Source: IDS-8 sp040902105
Lineage (GTDB): Bacteria; Pseudomonadota; Gammaproteobacteria; Steroidobacterales; Woeseiaceae
Reading direction: 5' to 3'
Assembly: GCA_040902105.1 (NCBI GenBank)
Contig: JBBDXW010000003.1
Location: 1 to 53,524, forward strand
DNA length: 53,524 nucleotides
Below, one piece after another: positions 33,874 to 42,733 of this stretch. A program made the position numbers and the translations under genes. Position 1 is the first letter of the stretch. Each line of letters opens with the position of its first letter. The notes beneath the pieces are model-generated. The model ran no database searches. It was not told the DNA's origin and saw only the letters and a program-made list of their open reading frames with translations.

Positions 33874-34304
33874 AACTCTCCACGCGGTCCAGGCCGGAGC
33901 CCGGTGTCAATCTTACTCCGCTGATCGATTGCGTTTTCCTGCTGTTGATTTTTTTCATGGTCTCCACGAGTTTCGTCAGGCAATCGCAGATTACGATCCG
34001 CCTGCCGGAAGCGGAAAATACGGCGATGGTCGACCAGCCGCCCGAGCAGATCGACGTCATGATCACGGACCAGGGCACCTATTTCGTCAACGGACGCGAA
34101 CTGATCAACAATCGCCCGGAAACGATCCGCAATGCGCTGCAAAAGGTATCGGCCGGCAATACGAAGTTGCCGCTCACGATAAGCGCGGACGCAAACGCCC
34201 GACATCAGCACGTGGTCACTGCGATGGACGTTGCCGGGAGGCTCGGATTTGTCCGAATCAGCATCGCAACCGTGGACGATCCGGCGAACGAAGAAACGCC
34301 CTAG
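33870..34304 (+). CDS. exbD: ExbD/TolR-family protein
   Basis: A 144-residue protein with one N-terminal helix (LIDCVFLLLIFFMVSTSF, about residues 18-35) and a periplasmic domain. PGVNLTPLIDCVFLLLIFF is the family signature, including the proton-relay aspartate. It starts with the GTG overlapping the exbB stop. Its TAG stop (34302-34304) lies inside the small palindrome that also provides the msbA start. Confidence 0.92.
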   Translation: MKLSTRSRPEPGVNLTPLIDCVFLLLIFFMVSTSFVRQSQITIRLPEAENTAMVDQPPEQIDVMITDQGTYFVNGRELINNRPETIRNALQKVSAGNTKLPLTISADANARHQHVVTAMDVAGRLGFVRISIATVDDPANEETP

Positions 34305-34323
34305 TGTACGAGGTACACTAGTG
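34301..34323 (+). promoter_or_regulatory. Palindrome supplying exbD stop and msbA start (family C-like)
   Basis: CTAGTGTAC and GTACACTAG pair around GAG. The left CTAG holds the exbD stop; the right half gives GAGG (34309-34312), about 8 bases before the GTG of msbA at 34321. The string GAGGTACACTAGTGGCCGG closely matches GAGGTGCACTAGTGGCCGG at the era start. It looks like a minimal remnant of the family C palindromic element. Confidence 0.6.
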
Positions 34324-36099
34324 GCCGGTGCCAGCGGAATCGATCCGCGCGTCGCAAGCGTATACCGGCGTCTCTGGCAATACGTCATTCCCTACCGTTC
34401 CATCGGGCTGATAGCCGTTATCGGCATGGCCGCGACTGCCGCCGTCGAGGCTGGCATGGTGTCGCTGCTGAAGCCACTTACCGACGATGCGCTGGTTGCG
34501 CGCAATCTCGAAACCGTGAAGTGGATGCCGATCGCCTTTATCGCCATATTTATTTGTCGCGGCGTGGCAGGTTTCGCGACGGAAATGTCGCTCGGATGGA
34601 TCGGCCGTGGAGTGATCAGTTCCCTGCGCCGCGACGTGTTCCGGAAATTCCTGACCCTGCCGTCGCAGTTTTTCGAGAACCATGCGACCGGGCCGCTATT
34701 GTCGAGAATGACCTACAACGTCGAAATGGTCGCCGAGTCCGTCACCAGCGTCGTCACGATCCTGATACGCGATCTGTTGACCATCGTCGCGGCCGTGGGC
34801 GTGATGCTTTATCAAAGCGTGCGACTGACGGTATTCGTCGCATTTCTGCTGCCGATTATCAGTATCCTGATCCAGATTCTCAGCAAGGCGTTCAGGCGGT
34901 ACAGCAGGCGCATTCAGGACTCCATCGGCGAAGTCACCCAGGTGTCGGAGGAAGTGCTGACGGGTAACCGGGTGGTAAAAATTTTCGGCGGCTACGACTA
35001 CGAAAAAGAGCGTTTGATCGAGGTTGACGAACGCAACCGCAGGCAAAACCTGAAGCTGGTCCGTTCAAGGGCGCTGGGCGTTGCCATCACGCAGGTTATC
35101 TTCGGCTTCGGCGTCGCCGGGGTCGTTTATGTCGCCAGCATCGAATCGATCGAGGGCAAGCTTACGCCCGGTAATTTCATCGCGTTTTTCGGCGCAATGA
35201 TGCTGATGTTGCAGCCGTTGCGTCGCCTTACAAGCGTTAGCGCAACATTGCAGCGAGGCATTGCGGCCGGCGATAGCCTGTTCAAAATCATCGACGAGCC
35301 CGACGAGGTCGATTCAGGTGACTTCCGCAGCGATACTGTGAAGGGAACAGTCGAGTTTCGCAACGTGCGCTTTTCCTACGGGGATGACAAGGCTCCCGTT
35401 CTGGAGGATCTTTCTCTCAAGGTCGAAGCCGGCAGATCGCTTGCAATCGTGGGTCATTCGGGAAGCGGCAAATCCACGCTCGTAAGTCTCCTGCCGCGCT
35501 TTTACGACGTGGAACGGGGAGAAATTTTGCTTGACGGAACGCCGGTGCGGGACTACGCGTTGGATAACTTGCGCTCGCATATCAGTCTCGTCAGCCAGGA
35601 CGTCGTGTTATTCAACGATACGATCGCCAACAATCTGGCATATGGGCAGCTGCGGCACAGTTCGCGGGACGAAGTATTGCGGGCGGTCGAGGCGGCGCAT
35701 CTGTCGGATTTTATCGCGGAACTCCCGGACGGCCTCGAAACGATGGTTGGGGACCGCGGCGTGCTGCTCTCCGGTGGACAGCGGCAGCGCATCGCGATCG
35801 GGCGTGCGTTGCTCAAGAACGCGCCGGTACTTATTCTCGACGAAGCGACGTCGTCGCTCGATTCGCAATCCGAGCGTCGCATACAGGAAGCGCTGAATGC
35901 GCTGATGCGCGACCGGACGACGCTGGTCATAGCCCATCGCCTGTCCACTGTCGAAAGCGCGGATCGGATCATCGTGCTTGATCGTGGCCGGATCGTCGAG
36001 TCGGGCACACACAGGGAATTGCTCGCCCACGATGGCCATTACGCTGGTCTATATCGCATGCAGTTCAACGACGAGGCGCAGCCTTCCTCAATGCGATGA
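34321..36099 (+). CDS. msbA: lipid A export ATP-binding/permease MsbA
   Basis: A 592-residue half-size ABC transporter that flips lipid A-core across the inner membrane. Six helices lie within about residues 1-310. The nucleotide-binding domain has GHSGSGKST (Walker A), LSGGQRQR (signature), LILDEATSSLDS (Walker B) and IAHRLST (switch). The start is the GTG at 34321; the frame is open upstream into exbD, but the N-terminus expected for MsbA begins shortly after this GTG. It overlaps lpxK by 4 bases. Confidence 0.95.
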   Translation: MAGASGIDPRVASVYRRLWQYVIPYRSIGLIAVIGMAATAAVEAGMVSLLKPLTDDALVARNLETVKWMPIAFIAIFICRGVAGFATEMSLGWIGRGVISSLRRDVFRKFLTLPSQFFENHATGPLLSRMTYNVEMVAESVTSVVTILIRDLLTIVAAVGVMLYQSVRLTVFVAFLLPIISILIQILSKAFRRYSRRIQDSIGEVTQVSEEVLTGNRVVKIFGGYDYEKERLIEVDERNRRQNLKLVRSRALGVAITQVIFGFGVAGVVYVASIESIEGKLTPGNFIAFFGAMMLMLQPLRRLTSVSATLQRGIAAGDSLFKIIDEPDEVDSGDFRSDTVKGTVEFRNVRFSYGDDKAPVLEDLSLKVEAGRSLAIVGHSGSGKSTLVSLLPRFYDVERGEILLDGTPVRDYALDNLRSHISLVSQDVVLFNDTIANNLAYGQLRHSSRDEVLRAVEAAHLSDFIAELPDGLETMVGDRGVLLSGGQRQRIAIGRALLKNAPVLILDEATSSLDSQSERRIQEALNALMRDRTTLVIAHRLSTVESADRIIVLDRGRIVESGTHRELLAHDGHYAGLYRMQFNDEAQPSSMR

Positions 36100-37130
36100 G
36101 CCGTAAGTCTCCCGAGAGTACTTTCGCTAACCGGATCTGGTACGAGCGTTCGTCGTGGTATTTGCCGCTGTTGCCCTTGAGCTGGTTTTTCGCACTCGTA
36201 ACGGCAATCAGGCGCTTCCTTTATCGATCGGGCATGCGTCGCCCCATCGACGTCGGCAAGCCGGTCATCGTCGTCGGCAATATCGTGAGTGGCGGCACGG
36301 GCAAGACGCCGGTGACGATGTGGCTCGCTGCATACCTCAAGCAAGAGGGCTTTCAGCCAGGAATCGTCAGTCGCGGCTATGGTGGCGCGGCCGGCGACGG
36401 GCCGCTGCAGGTATCCGACGACAGCGATGCGGGTATTGTCGGCGATGAGCCCCTGCTCATGGCGACGCGAAGCATTTGTCCCGTCGTGGTACACCCGGAC
36501 CGGGTCGCCGCCGCAAGGAGCGTCGCCGGCCTGGGCTGCGACATAATCATCGCGGACGACGGGTTGCAGCATTACCGCCTGAAAAGAGCGTTCGAGATTG
36601 CCGTGGTGGACGGCGAACGTGGCTTCGGCAACGGGCGGCTGCTGCCTGCCGGGCCTTTGCGGGAACCGCTGTCGCGGCTTCGGTCGGTCGATCGAATCAT
36701 GCTGCAGGGCTTCCGCAATGCCGGCGCCGTCCACCGCGGGCTGGCGGACCTCGGCTATACGCGTTTCGAGCTGGCGGTGACGGGGGTCCACGCTCTGCAG
36801 GGCTCGAAGGCGGTTGCACTCGATGCATTCCGGGACAAGACCGTTCACGCTATCGCCGCCATCGGCAATCCGCAACGCTTTTTCCGGTTGCTGGAATCGC
36901 AAGGCATCAGGGTGATACCGCACGCATTTGCGGACCACGCGGTGCTGTCCCGTTCGGAGCTGGAATTCGGTGACGACCTGGATGTACTTATGACCGAAAA
37001 AGATGCCATGAAAATCGGCAAGCCCGCACCCCTTCATTGGTGGTACGTTGCTGTTGACCTTACACTCGGGACGGCGGCAATGCCGAACTGGGTTACCGCG
37101 CTGGCGGCTGACCTGAAGCGACCATCTTGA
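36096..37130 (+). CDS. lpxK: tetraacyldisaccharide 4'-kinase LpxK
   Basis: A 344-residue membrane-associated kinase that phosphorylates the lipid A disaccharide at the 4' position. The N-terminal hydrophobic helix (WYLPLLPLSWFFALVTAI) anchors it. The P-loop is GNIVSGGTGKTPVT, and VSRGYGG plus IIADDGLQHYRLKR are family motifs. It overlaps msbA and is followed directly by kdsB, giving a lipid A/KDO operon. Confidence 0.95.
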   Translation: MSRKSPESTFANRIWYERSSWYLPLLPLSWFFALVTAIRRFLYRSGMRRPIDVGKPVIVVGNIVSGGTGKTPVTMWLAAYLKQEGFQPGIVSRGYGGAAGDGPLQVSDDSDAGIVGDEPLLMATRSICPVVVHPDRVAAARSVAGLGCDIIIADDGLQHYRLKRAFEIAVVDGERGFGNGRLLPAGPLREPLSRLRSVDRIMLQGFRNAGAVHRGLADLGYTRFELAVTGVHALQGSKAVALDAFRDKTVHAIAAIGNPQRFFRLLESQGIRVIPHAFADHAVLSRSELEFGDDLDVLMTEKDAMKIGKPAPLHWWYVAVDLTLGTAAMPNWVTALAADLKRPS

Positions 37131-37138
37131 AAGAATCA

Positions 37139-37891
37139 ATGGATAGTTTCGTGGTAGTGATTCCGGCCCGTTACGCCTCTGAAAGGCTGCCGGGCAAACC
37201 GCTCAGGGTTATCGCCGGTAAACCCCTGCTGCAACATGTTTTCGAACGAGCCAGCGAAAGCGAAGCAAGCGAGGTGATCGTCGCCACGGATGACGCGAGG
37301 ATTGCACAAGCGGCAGAACGGTTCGGTGCAAACGTCTGTATGACCGGCAGCCATCACCAGTCCGGCACGGAACGGCTGGCCGAGGTCAGCCGGCTGCGAG
37401 GCTGGCCGCATGACCGGGTGATCGTGAACTTGCAGGGCGACGAGCCATTGATGCCGGCTGCGCTGATCAGGCAGTGCGCGAAGCTGCTGAGCTCACCCGA
37501 CGTCGACATGGCTACCCTGGCATCGCCCATCGAGTCGGTGAAGGATTTCAAGGATCCGAACGTCGTGAAGGTCATCCTTGACAGCAAGGACAATGCGATT
37601 TACTTCAGCCGTGCAGCGATCCCGCACTCGAGACGTGCGTGCACGGACAAGCTGGCCATGAACACGGCACTGCATCACCACGGTATTTACGCTTATCGTG
37701 CGGAGGTGCTGCAACGAATCGTCGCCGCCCTGCGCTCGCCGCTCGAAGAAAGTGAGCAACTGGAACAACTCCGCGCAATCGAAATGGGAATCAGGATTCG
37801 CGTAGGGAAACCCGCGAGTCGCCCCGGACCAGGCGTGGATACGGAGGCGGATCTGTCGCGGGTTGCACAGCTAATCGCCGCGAACGCTTGA
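37139..37891 (+). CDS. kdsB: 3-deoxy-manno-octulosonate cytidylyltransferase KdsB
   Basis: A 250-residue enzyme that activates KDO as CMP-KDO for LPS inner core synthesis. VVIPARYASERLPGKPL is the nucleotide-binding N-terminus. IVNLQGDEPLMP holds the metal-binding aspartate, and HHGIYAYRAEVL is also conserved. The ATG at 37139 gives the normal N-terminus; a TTG at 37127 overlapping the lpxK stop is possible. A short hairpin (CTTTTCCC-GGGAAAG, 37893-37914) follows the stop without a T-run. Confidence 0.95.
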   Translation: MDSFVVVIPARYASERLPGKPLRVIAGKPLLQHVFERASESEASEVIVATDDARIAQAAERFGANVCMTGSHHQSGTERLAEVSRLRGWPHDRVIVNLQGDEPLMPAALIRQCAKLLSSPDVDMATLASPIESVKDFKDPNVVKVILDSKDNAIYFSRAAIPHSRRACTDKLAMNTALHHHGIYAYRAEVLQRIVAALRSPLEESEQLEQLRAIEMGIRIRVGKPASRPGPGVDTEADLSRVAQLIAANA

Positions 37892-37956
37892 AGGCTTTTC
37901 CCAAAAGAGGGAAAGTCCCTGCCCGGGGCGGCGTGCCCTGAAACCGGACCCTGCGC

Positions 37957-39354
37957 GTGCAAAAAACCGCATCGGACGCCATCGTGATCTTCGGCATCAC
38001 CGGCGATCTCGCTTATAAGAAGATCATCCCCGCATTGCTGAACCTGCAGCGTCGCGAACGGCTGGATATGCCGTTTCTCGGGGTCGCTCGCGAGGGGTGG
38101 ACGGTGGAGCGCCTGCGTGAGCGCATTTGCGCCAGCCTGCGCGAGCACGGGGGCGTTACCGACGAAGCCGCCGGCATGGCGCTCAGCAAGCGCCTGCAGT
38201 ATGTCGCCGGCGACTACCGCGATGCAAACACCTTTGAAAAGCTGCGTGACGCGTTGGGCGAATCGCGATCGCCACTTCATTATCTGGCGATTCCGCCCAG
38301 CCTGTTCGACGATGTCATCGAAAAACTCGATATCTCGGGCTGCAGCCGTGACGCGCGGGTGGTCGTCGAGAAGCCGCTGGGGCGCGATCTGGAATCGGCG
38401 CGCGAGCTGAACCGGATTCTTGCGAAGTCTTTCGACGAGTCACGGATTTTCCGCATCGACCATTATCTCGGCAAGGAACCGGTGCAGAATCTGCTGTACT
38501 TTCGTTTTGCCAACAGCTTCCTCGAGCCGTTGTGGAATCGCGTGCATGTCGCGAGCGTGCAGCTCACTATGGCGGAATCCTTCGGCATTGAAGGCCGAGG
38601 CCGCTTGTACGAAGAACTGGGAGCTATCCGCGACGTGGTGCAGAATCACCTGTTGCAGGTGGTCAGCCTGCTTGCGATGGAAGCGCCGGTGCGCTACGAG
38701 AGCGATGCGCTGCGCGATGAAAAGGTAAAGGTGCTGCAGGCCACGCGGACCCTCGAGGCCCGCAACGTGGTGCGTGGCCAGTACAGGGGTTATCGGGACG
38801 AGCCGGATGTTGCCGCCGATTCGCAGGTCGAAACGTACGCCGCGTTGCGCCTCGACATCGATTCGCCGCGCTGGGCCGGCGTGCCGTTTTTTATTCGCGC
38901 AGGCAAACGAATGGCCGTAACGGCGACGGAAGTCACGGTACGGCTGCGCGCTCCGGCGCATCTCCTGTTCGGGGCCATGCCGGCACCCAACCACGTGCGC
39001 TTCCGTCTGGGTCCGGACCGCGTTTCGATCGGCCTTGGCGTTCGTACCAAGGAACCCGGCGAAGAAATGCGCGGCCGCGCCAGCGAGCTGCTGATGTGCG
39101 ACGACGAGTCGGGCAGGATGGACGCGTACGAGCGGCTGATCGGCGATGCGTTGCGCGGGGATCCCAGTTTGTTCGCGCGGCAGGATGCAATCGAGGAAGC
39201 ATGGCGAATCGTCGATAAGGTCATCCATCGTGCCGGCGACGACGAGGGCGAGCCGCGGCCGTACGCTGCCGGCGGCTTTGGGCCTGCCGAAGCCCAGGGG
39301 CTCGCCGAAGAGGCCGGCGGCTGGCACAATCCTGGTGTGGAATGCCAGGACTAG
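37957..39354 (+). CDS. zwf: glucose-6-phosphate 1-dehydrogenase
   Basis: A 465-residue enzyme of the oxidative pentose phosphate/Entner-Doudoroff entry step. IFGITGDLAYKKIIPAL is the nucleotide-binding motif. RIDHYLGKEPVQNLL, starting near residue 165, is the active-site signature with the catalytic histidine region. PFFIRAGKRM is a substrate-binding motif. The start is GTG at 37957. It begins a zwf-pgl pair, with gnd convergent, that interrupts the usual kdsB-phosphatase order. Confidence 0.95.
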   Translation: MQKTASDAIVIFGITGDLAYKKIIPALLNLQRRERLDMPFLGVAREGWTVERLRERICASLREHGGVTDEAAGMALSKRLQYVAGDYRDANTFEKLRDALGESRSPLHYLAIPPSLFDDVIEKLDISGCSRDARVVVEKPLGRDLESARELNRILAKSFDESRIFRIDHYLGKEPVQNLLYFRFANSFLEPLWNRVHVASVQLTMAESFGIEGRGRLYEELGAIRDVVQNHLLQVVSLLAMEAPVRYESDALRDEKVKVLQATRTLEARNVVRGQYRGYRDEPDVAADSQVETYAALRLDIDSPRWAGVPFFIRAGKRMAVTATEVTVRLRAPAHLLFGAMPAPNHVRFRLGPDRVSIGLGVRTKEPGEEMRGRASELLMCDDESGRMDAYERLIGDALRGDPSLFARQDAIEEAWRIVDKVIHRAGDDEGEPRPYAAGGFGPAEAQGLAEEAGGWHNPGVECQD

Positions 39355-39361
39355 CTGCCCT

Positions 39362-40057
39362 GTGAAGTGGCAGGCGAGTGCGGATGCCGCAGGGGCAGCG
39401 CAGGCCGCGGCGGAGTTCATCGCGCGGCGGCTGACGCTGGCTATCGAAGCGCGCGCCCGGGCAACGCTCGCGATCAGCGGCGGTCGCTCGCCCTGGAAAA
39501 TGTTCGAGTGCCTGGCGGGGCACGGCGTGGAATGGAGCGCAGTGCACGTCTTCCAGGTCGATGAACGAATCGTCCCGGTCGACCATGCAGAGCGAAACTG
39601 GAAGCGGTTTCTCGAGAGCCCGCTCTCGCGCCGCATCCGCGACGCCAACCGGCATCCAATGCCGGTTGCGATGGTCGAGAAAGAGGACGCAGAGCTCGCC
39701 ATCGGCGATTACAGCCGAACGCTGAATGATTTTGCCGGCGCGCCGCCTGTGCTGGATGTCGTGCATCTCGGCATCGGCGCGGACGGGCACACGGCGTCGC
39801 TGTTTGCTGACGATGCACCGTTGCACGACACACGGCACTGGGTTGGCGTAAGTCGCCGCCATGAAGGTCACCGGCGCCTGACTTTGACCTTGCCGGTGCT
39901 CAACCGGGCACAGTCCGTTGTCTGGTTTGCGGTCGGGGCCTCGCGCCGCGCGGTCCTGGCCCGCCTGCACGCGGGAGATCCGGAAATCCCCGCAAGTCAC
40001 GTCCAACGGGAGCGCGCTGTATGCTTTACGGATCTCGCCGCGGCACCCGCGATTTAG
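39362..40057 (+). CDS. pgl: 6-phosphogluconolactonase
   Basis: A 231-residue DevB-type lactonase that hydrolyses 6-phosphogluconolactone. ATLAISGGRSPWKMFECLA is the sugar-phosphate-binding loop, VFQVDERIVPVDHAERNW the central motif, and LGIGADGHTASLF the catalytic histidine loop. The start is GTG, 7 bases after the zwf stop, so it is co-transcribed with zwf. Its TAG stop directly abuts the stop of the convergent gnd with no spacer. Confidence 0.94.
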   Translation: MKWQASADAAGAAQAAAEFIARRLTLAIEARARATLAISGGRSPWKMFECLAGHGVEWSAVHVFQVDERIVPVDHAERNWKRFLESPLSRRIRDANRHPMPVAMVEKEDAELAIGDYSRTLNDFAGAPPVLDVVHLGIGADGHTASLFADDAPLHDTRHWVGVSRRHEGHRRLTLTLPVLNRAQSVVWFAVGASRRAVLARLHAGDPEIPASHVQRERAVCFTDLAAAPAI

Positions 40058-40966
40058 TCAAGTCCGCGGCAGTTCGTGTCCGCCGAAAGAATTGCGCAAC
40101 TTCGCAAGTAATCGCGCGGCGAAGTCGCCGGCGCCCTGTGACGAGAAACGAGTCATCAGCGCCGCGCTGATGACAGGGGTGGGAACACCAAGCTCGATCG
40201 CTTCCTGCGCCGTCCAGCGGCCTTCACCGGAATCGGCAACTTCGGCGGCGATGCTGCGGAGCGATGCCCTGTCTTTCAGAACGTCGGCGGTCAGCTCCAG
40301 CAACCAGGAACGGATTACGGTGCCGTGGCACCAGGCTTCGGCAATTTCGGCCAATGGCAATTCGAGGTCCTGCCTGGCGGCGAGCAGGGAAAAGCCTTCG
40401 GCATAGGCTTGCATCAGCCCGTACTCGATGCCGTTGTGCACCATCTTCGCAAAATGGCCGGCGCCGACCGGTCCGCAATGCACCCAGCCCCGATCCGGTG
40501 CGGGCGCAAGAATTCGAGCCAGAGGCGCCATGCGCTCGATCGCTGCGGGGCTGCCACCCAGCATCAACCCGTATCCGTTTTCAAGGCCCCAGATTCCGCC
40601 GGACACTCCGGCATCGACGAACTCGACGCCGCTTTGCGCGAGCCGGCTCGCGTTCTGCTGCGAATTCCGGTAGTGAGCGTTCGCTCCGTCGACGACGAGA
40701 TCGCCGGATTCGAGCAGCGAGGCCAGTTCCACGATCGATTGTTGTGTCGGTGCGCCTGCCGGCAGCATCAGCCACAGCAGGCGCGGTGCCGGGAGCGCGG
40801 CGACAAGTTCCGCAAGACTCTCGAACGGTCGTATTCCCGCGATTCCGGCAAGGCTTTTACGCGCTTCGGCGGAGCGATCGAAGACGAAGACTTCGGCGCC
40901 GCCGCGTCGCCAGCGTTGCGCCATGTTACCGCCCATTTTGCCGGCTCCGACCACGCCAATTCTCAT
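40058..40966 (-). CDS. gnd: 6-phosphogluconate dehydrogenase, short decarboxylating type
   Basis: A 302-residue dehydrogenase of the short GntZ/YqeC class, not the 470-residue classical enzyme. The Rossmann motif is GVVGAGKMGGNMAQRW. The substrate region reads DAGVSGGIWGLENGYG, and KMVHNGIEYGLMQAYAEGF contains the catalytic lysine. GGAGG upstream supports the ATG at 40966. It completes the oxidative branch with zwf and pgl on the opposite strand. Short-class enzymes often prefer NAD, but cofactor choice here is inference. Confidence 0.9.
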   Translation of the reverse strand: MRIGVVGAGKMGGNMAQRWRRGGAEVFVFDRSAEARKSLAGIAGIRPFESLAELVAALPAPRLLWLMLPAGAPTQQSIVELASLLESGDLVVDGANAHYRNSQQNASRLAQSGVEFVDAGVSGGIWGLENGYGLMLGGSPAAIERMAPLARILAPAPDRGWVHCGPVGAGHFAKMVHNGIEYGLMQAYAEGFSLLAARQDLELPLAEIAEAWCHGTVIRSWLLELTADVLKDRASLRSIAAEVADSGEGRWTAQEAIELGVPTPVISAALMTRFSSQGAGDFAARLLAKLRNSFGGHELPRT

Positions 40967-41070
40967 CAGACTGCCTCCTTCGCGAGAACAGGATAGCGCC
41001 ATCGCGCCGGCGAAGCACAGGGCATTACCCAAGGCGTCCGGTTTTTCTCCATCTCGCCGACATGGTATAT

Positions 41071-41236
41071 CTAGTGCACCCCGTCGCAAATAATCGACCC
41101 TTCTCGCGGTGCCTTTTTCGCGTCTGGCGGCGTTGCGGCTACTCGCAATGGCGATGCTATTACTCGTCGCCGCGCCTTGCCAGCGACGAAAAGTCGCTCG
41201 CGAGAAGAGTCGATCATTTACGACGGGGTACACTAG
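41071..41236. mobile_element. Palindromic element with CTAGTGCAC ends (family C, full copy)
   Basis: A 166-bp near-complete inverted repeat. The left end CTAGTGCACCCCGTCGCAAA and right end TTTACGACGGGGTACACTAG pair, followed inward by TCGACCCTTCTCGCG with CGCGAGAAGAGTCGA and further weaker pairing. CTAG is at both tips. Ends of this type recur at 13341-13370 (before era) and 34301-34321 (before msbA). It carries no gene. The surrounding 40967-41317 holds only this element and, at 41241-41275, a GGCATCCT/AGGATGTCC hairpin. Confidence 0.75.
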
Positions 41237-41317
41237 GCAGGGCATCCTGACCGGTTGCGCGGCCGGAGGATGTCCTATTCCTCGATTCGAATCCGTGCAG
41301 GGCTGCCTGAGGAGACA

Positions 41318-41377
41318 ATGACCGAATATAAAGAAAAACTGTCCGTCCTGTTCGTCTGCATGGGCATCATATTTTGA
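41318..41377 (+). pseudogene. Truncated 5' remnant of the low-molecular-weight phosphatase gene
   Basis: GAGGAG (41309-41314) and an ATG open MTEYKEKLSVLFVCMGI, which matches the N-terminus of the intact phosphatase at 42734 (SVLFICMGN). It then stops at TGA 41375-41377, after the catalytic-loop cysteine. The identity to the intact gene becomes near-perfect at the DNA level only in TGCATGGGCA-n-CATAT (41357-41372 versus 42770-42785). Between the two lies the higBA segment. It appears to be the original gene start, displaced by an insertion. Confidence 0.75.
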
Positions 41378-41630
41378 TTCCTGTAATAACAATCTCTTAG
41401 ATGATTCGGGCACAATCCTGGCTGCAGGTTTCCAAGCGTAGTCTGGCTCGCCGGACGGTGGGCGTTTACGGACCGATACGGAACTCTTCGGTAGTTTGGC
41501 AGTAGGGAGCCGAACGTAACGTACGCGCAGAGCGAGCCCACGTATTCTTGTCCGCAGCCGTCGACAGGCGTCGCAGCCAGGTAGCGAGTATCAGGAGCCC
41601 GGCAATCGGCAGGAACGCTTTGGCCGTGGG

Positions 41631-41930
41631 TCAACCGATCGCCGCCAGCGACTTGACCTCGCGGTCAATCTTTCTGGCTTCGGCCCGGGTTGTGACTTCG
41701 AGGTCATAGTGAACTTGCAGGTTCAGCCAGAACTCGGCAGTGGTGCCGAAAAAGCGCGACAGGCGCAGCGCGGTATCCGCCGTGATCGCGCGTTCACCGT
41801 TCAGGATGGCGGTCACGCGGTTTGCCGGCACCGCCAGCGCTTTTGCCAGCGCATAGGCGGACAGCTCGAACTCGTCCAGAAACTCCATCTTCAGAATTTC
41901 GCCCGGATGGATGGGCGCCCGCTTTGCCAT
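41631..41930 (-). CDS. higA: antitoxin HigA
   Basis: A 99-residue HigA/VapI-type antitoxin with an XRE helix-turn-helix. HPGEILKMEFLDEFELSAYALAKALAVPANR (residues 7-37, quoted here only for position) is followed by ALRLSRFFGTTAEFWLNLQ, the classic HigA signature. GGAGG just upstream supports the ATG at 41930. It is the second gene of the pair, 12 bases after the toxin, which is the normal higBA order. It should neutralise HigB and repress the shared promoter at 42255-42283. Confidence 0.93.
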   Translation of the reverse strand: MAKRAPIHPGEILKMEFLDEFELSAYALAKALAVPANRVTAILNGERAITADTALRLSRFFGTTAEFWLNLQVHYDLEVTTRAEARKIDREVKSLAAIG

Positions 41931-41942
41931 GATTCATCCTCC

Positions 41943-42230
41943 TCAGTGGTAATCGACGATCTCGACCTGGTAGGCGTCGCCGGCCCGCCAAACGAAACAC
42001 ACCCGATACTGTCTGTTGATCCGGATGCTGTGCTGCCCAGCACGGTTGCCCCGGAGCTTCTCAAGTCGGTTTGCCGGTGGCACCGTCAGGTCCCGGATTT
42101 CCGTGGCCGCATGCAGCATCAGCAGCTTCGCATGCGCCCGCTTGAGCAAATTCCGCGGCACGATGTTGGGGCTTTCGCCTTCGAAAATCGCCTGCGTTTG
42201 TTCACAGGCCCAGGTCTTGATCGCCACCAC
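41943..42230 (-). CDS. higB: toxin HigB (RelE superfamily mRNA interferase)
   Basis: A 95-residue toxin expected to cleave mRNA on the ribosome. LKRAHAKLLMLHAATEIRDL, PPANRLEKLRGNRAGQHSIR and INRQYRVCFVW are the HigB family core, with the basic active-site residues. The start is one of two adjacent GTG codons at 42230/42227. It is first in the operon and followed by higA. The pair lies in the insert that separates the phosphatase remnant from the intact phosphatase gene. Confidence 0.92.
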   Translation of the reverse strand: MVAIKTWACEQTQAIFEGESPNIVPRNLLKRAHAKLLMLHAATEIRDLTVPPANRLEKLRGNRAGQHSIRINRQYRVCFVWRAGDAYQVEIVDYH

Positions 42231-42254
42231 TCAACTCATCATCAGCTTGCAGGC

Positions 42255-42295
42255 ATTATGCGACGCGTAACTATGTACGTCAAGCGTAACTATGT
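42255..42295 (-). promoter_or_regulatory. higBA promoter with two direct-repeat operators
   Basis: On the minus strand TTGACG (42278-42283) and CATAAT (42255-42260) are separated by 17 bases, a near-consensus sigma-70 promoter 25 bases before higB. The plus-strand 12-mer GCGTAACTATGT occurs twice (42265-42276 in the spacer and 42284-42295 upstream of the -35), 19 bases apart. These are good candidates for HigA binding sites. The rest of 42296-42733 has an open frame without similarity and no feature I can support. Confidence 0.65.
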
Positions 42296-42733
42296 CACGG
42301 AGATGAGCGGCGCGCGCGTACTTCTGCAAGTCGAGAGCTAACTCATTGATTTTCCGTGCCGTGAATCGGGCGACTTCGGGTTTCCCGTCGGGCATCCGGA
42401 CGGCCCTCCTTAGCGTACTGCGTCGTAAACAGTGGCCGATCCGCGAACGCCCAGCTTTGCAGGGAAATCGGAGCGCGGATCTGACCCCGCCGTAAAATTG
42501 CCGGAATTGTGCGACCATGAATTTCGACGTTGCGACTCCCAAGCACTGACTCACTGCTACGAAAGAATTGCCTCGCCTTTCGGAAATACCATTCCCCGCT
42601 GCCGTATTGTTTGTATTTGCTGCTAACATCTGTCGCAGCCCGTCCGGCTACAGTTCTGGCTACAACTCATGCCAGGCATCCCCGGATTTAGTCGGACGTA
42701 CTCGGACGTAAAATGTATTGAAAATATCTGGTT

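Noticed and set aside
37893..37914. Hairpin after kdsB as a rho-independent terminator
   Set aside because: The stem is short and no T-run follows, so I only mention it with kdsB.
42231..42629. 132-codon minus-strand frame upstream of higB
   Set aside because: It covers the higBA promoter and operators, shows no recognisable family, and changes composition along its length; I treat the region as non-coding or gene debris.
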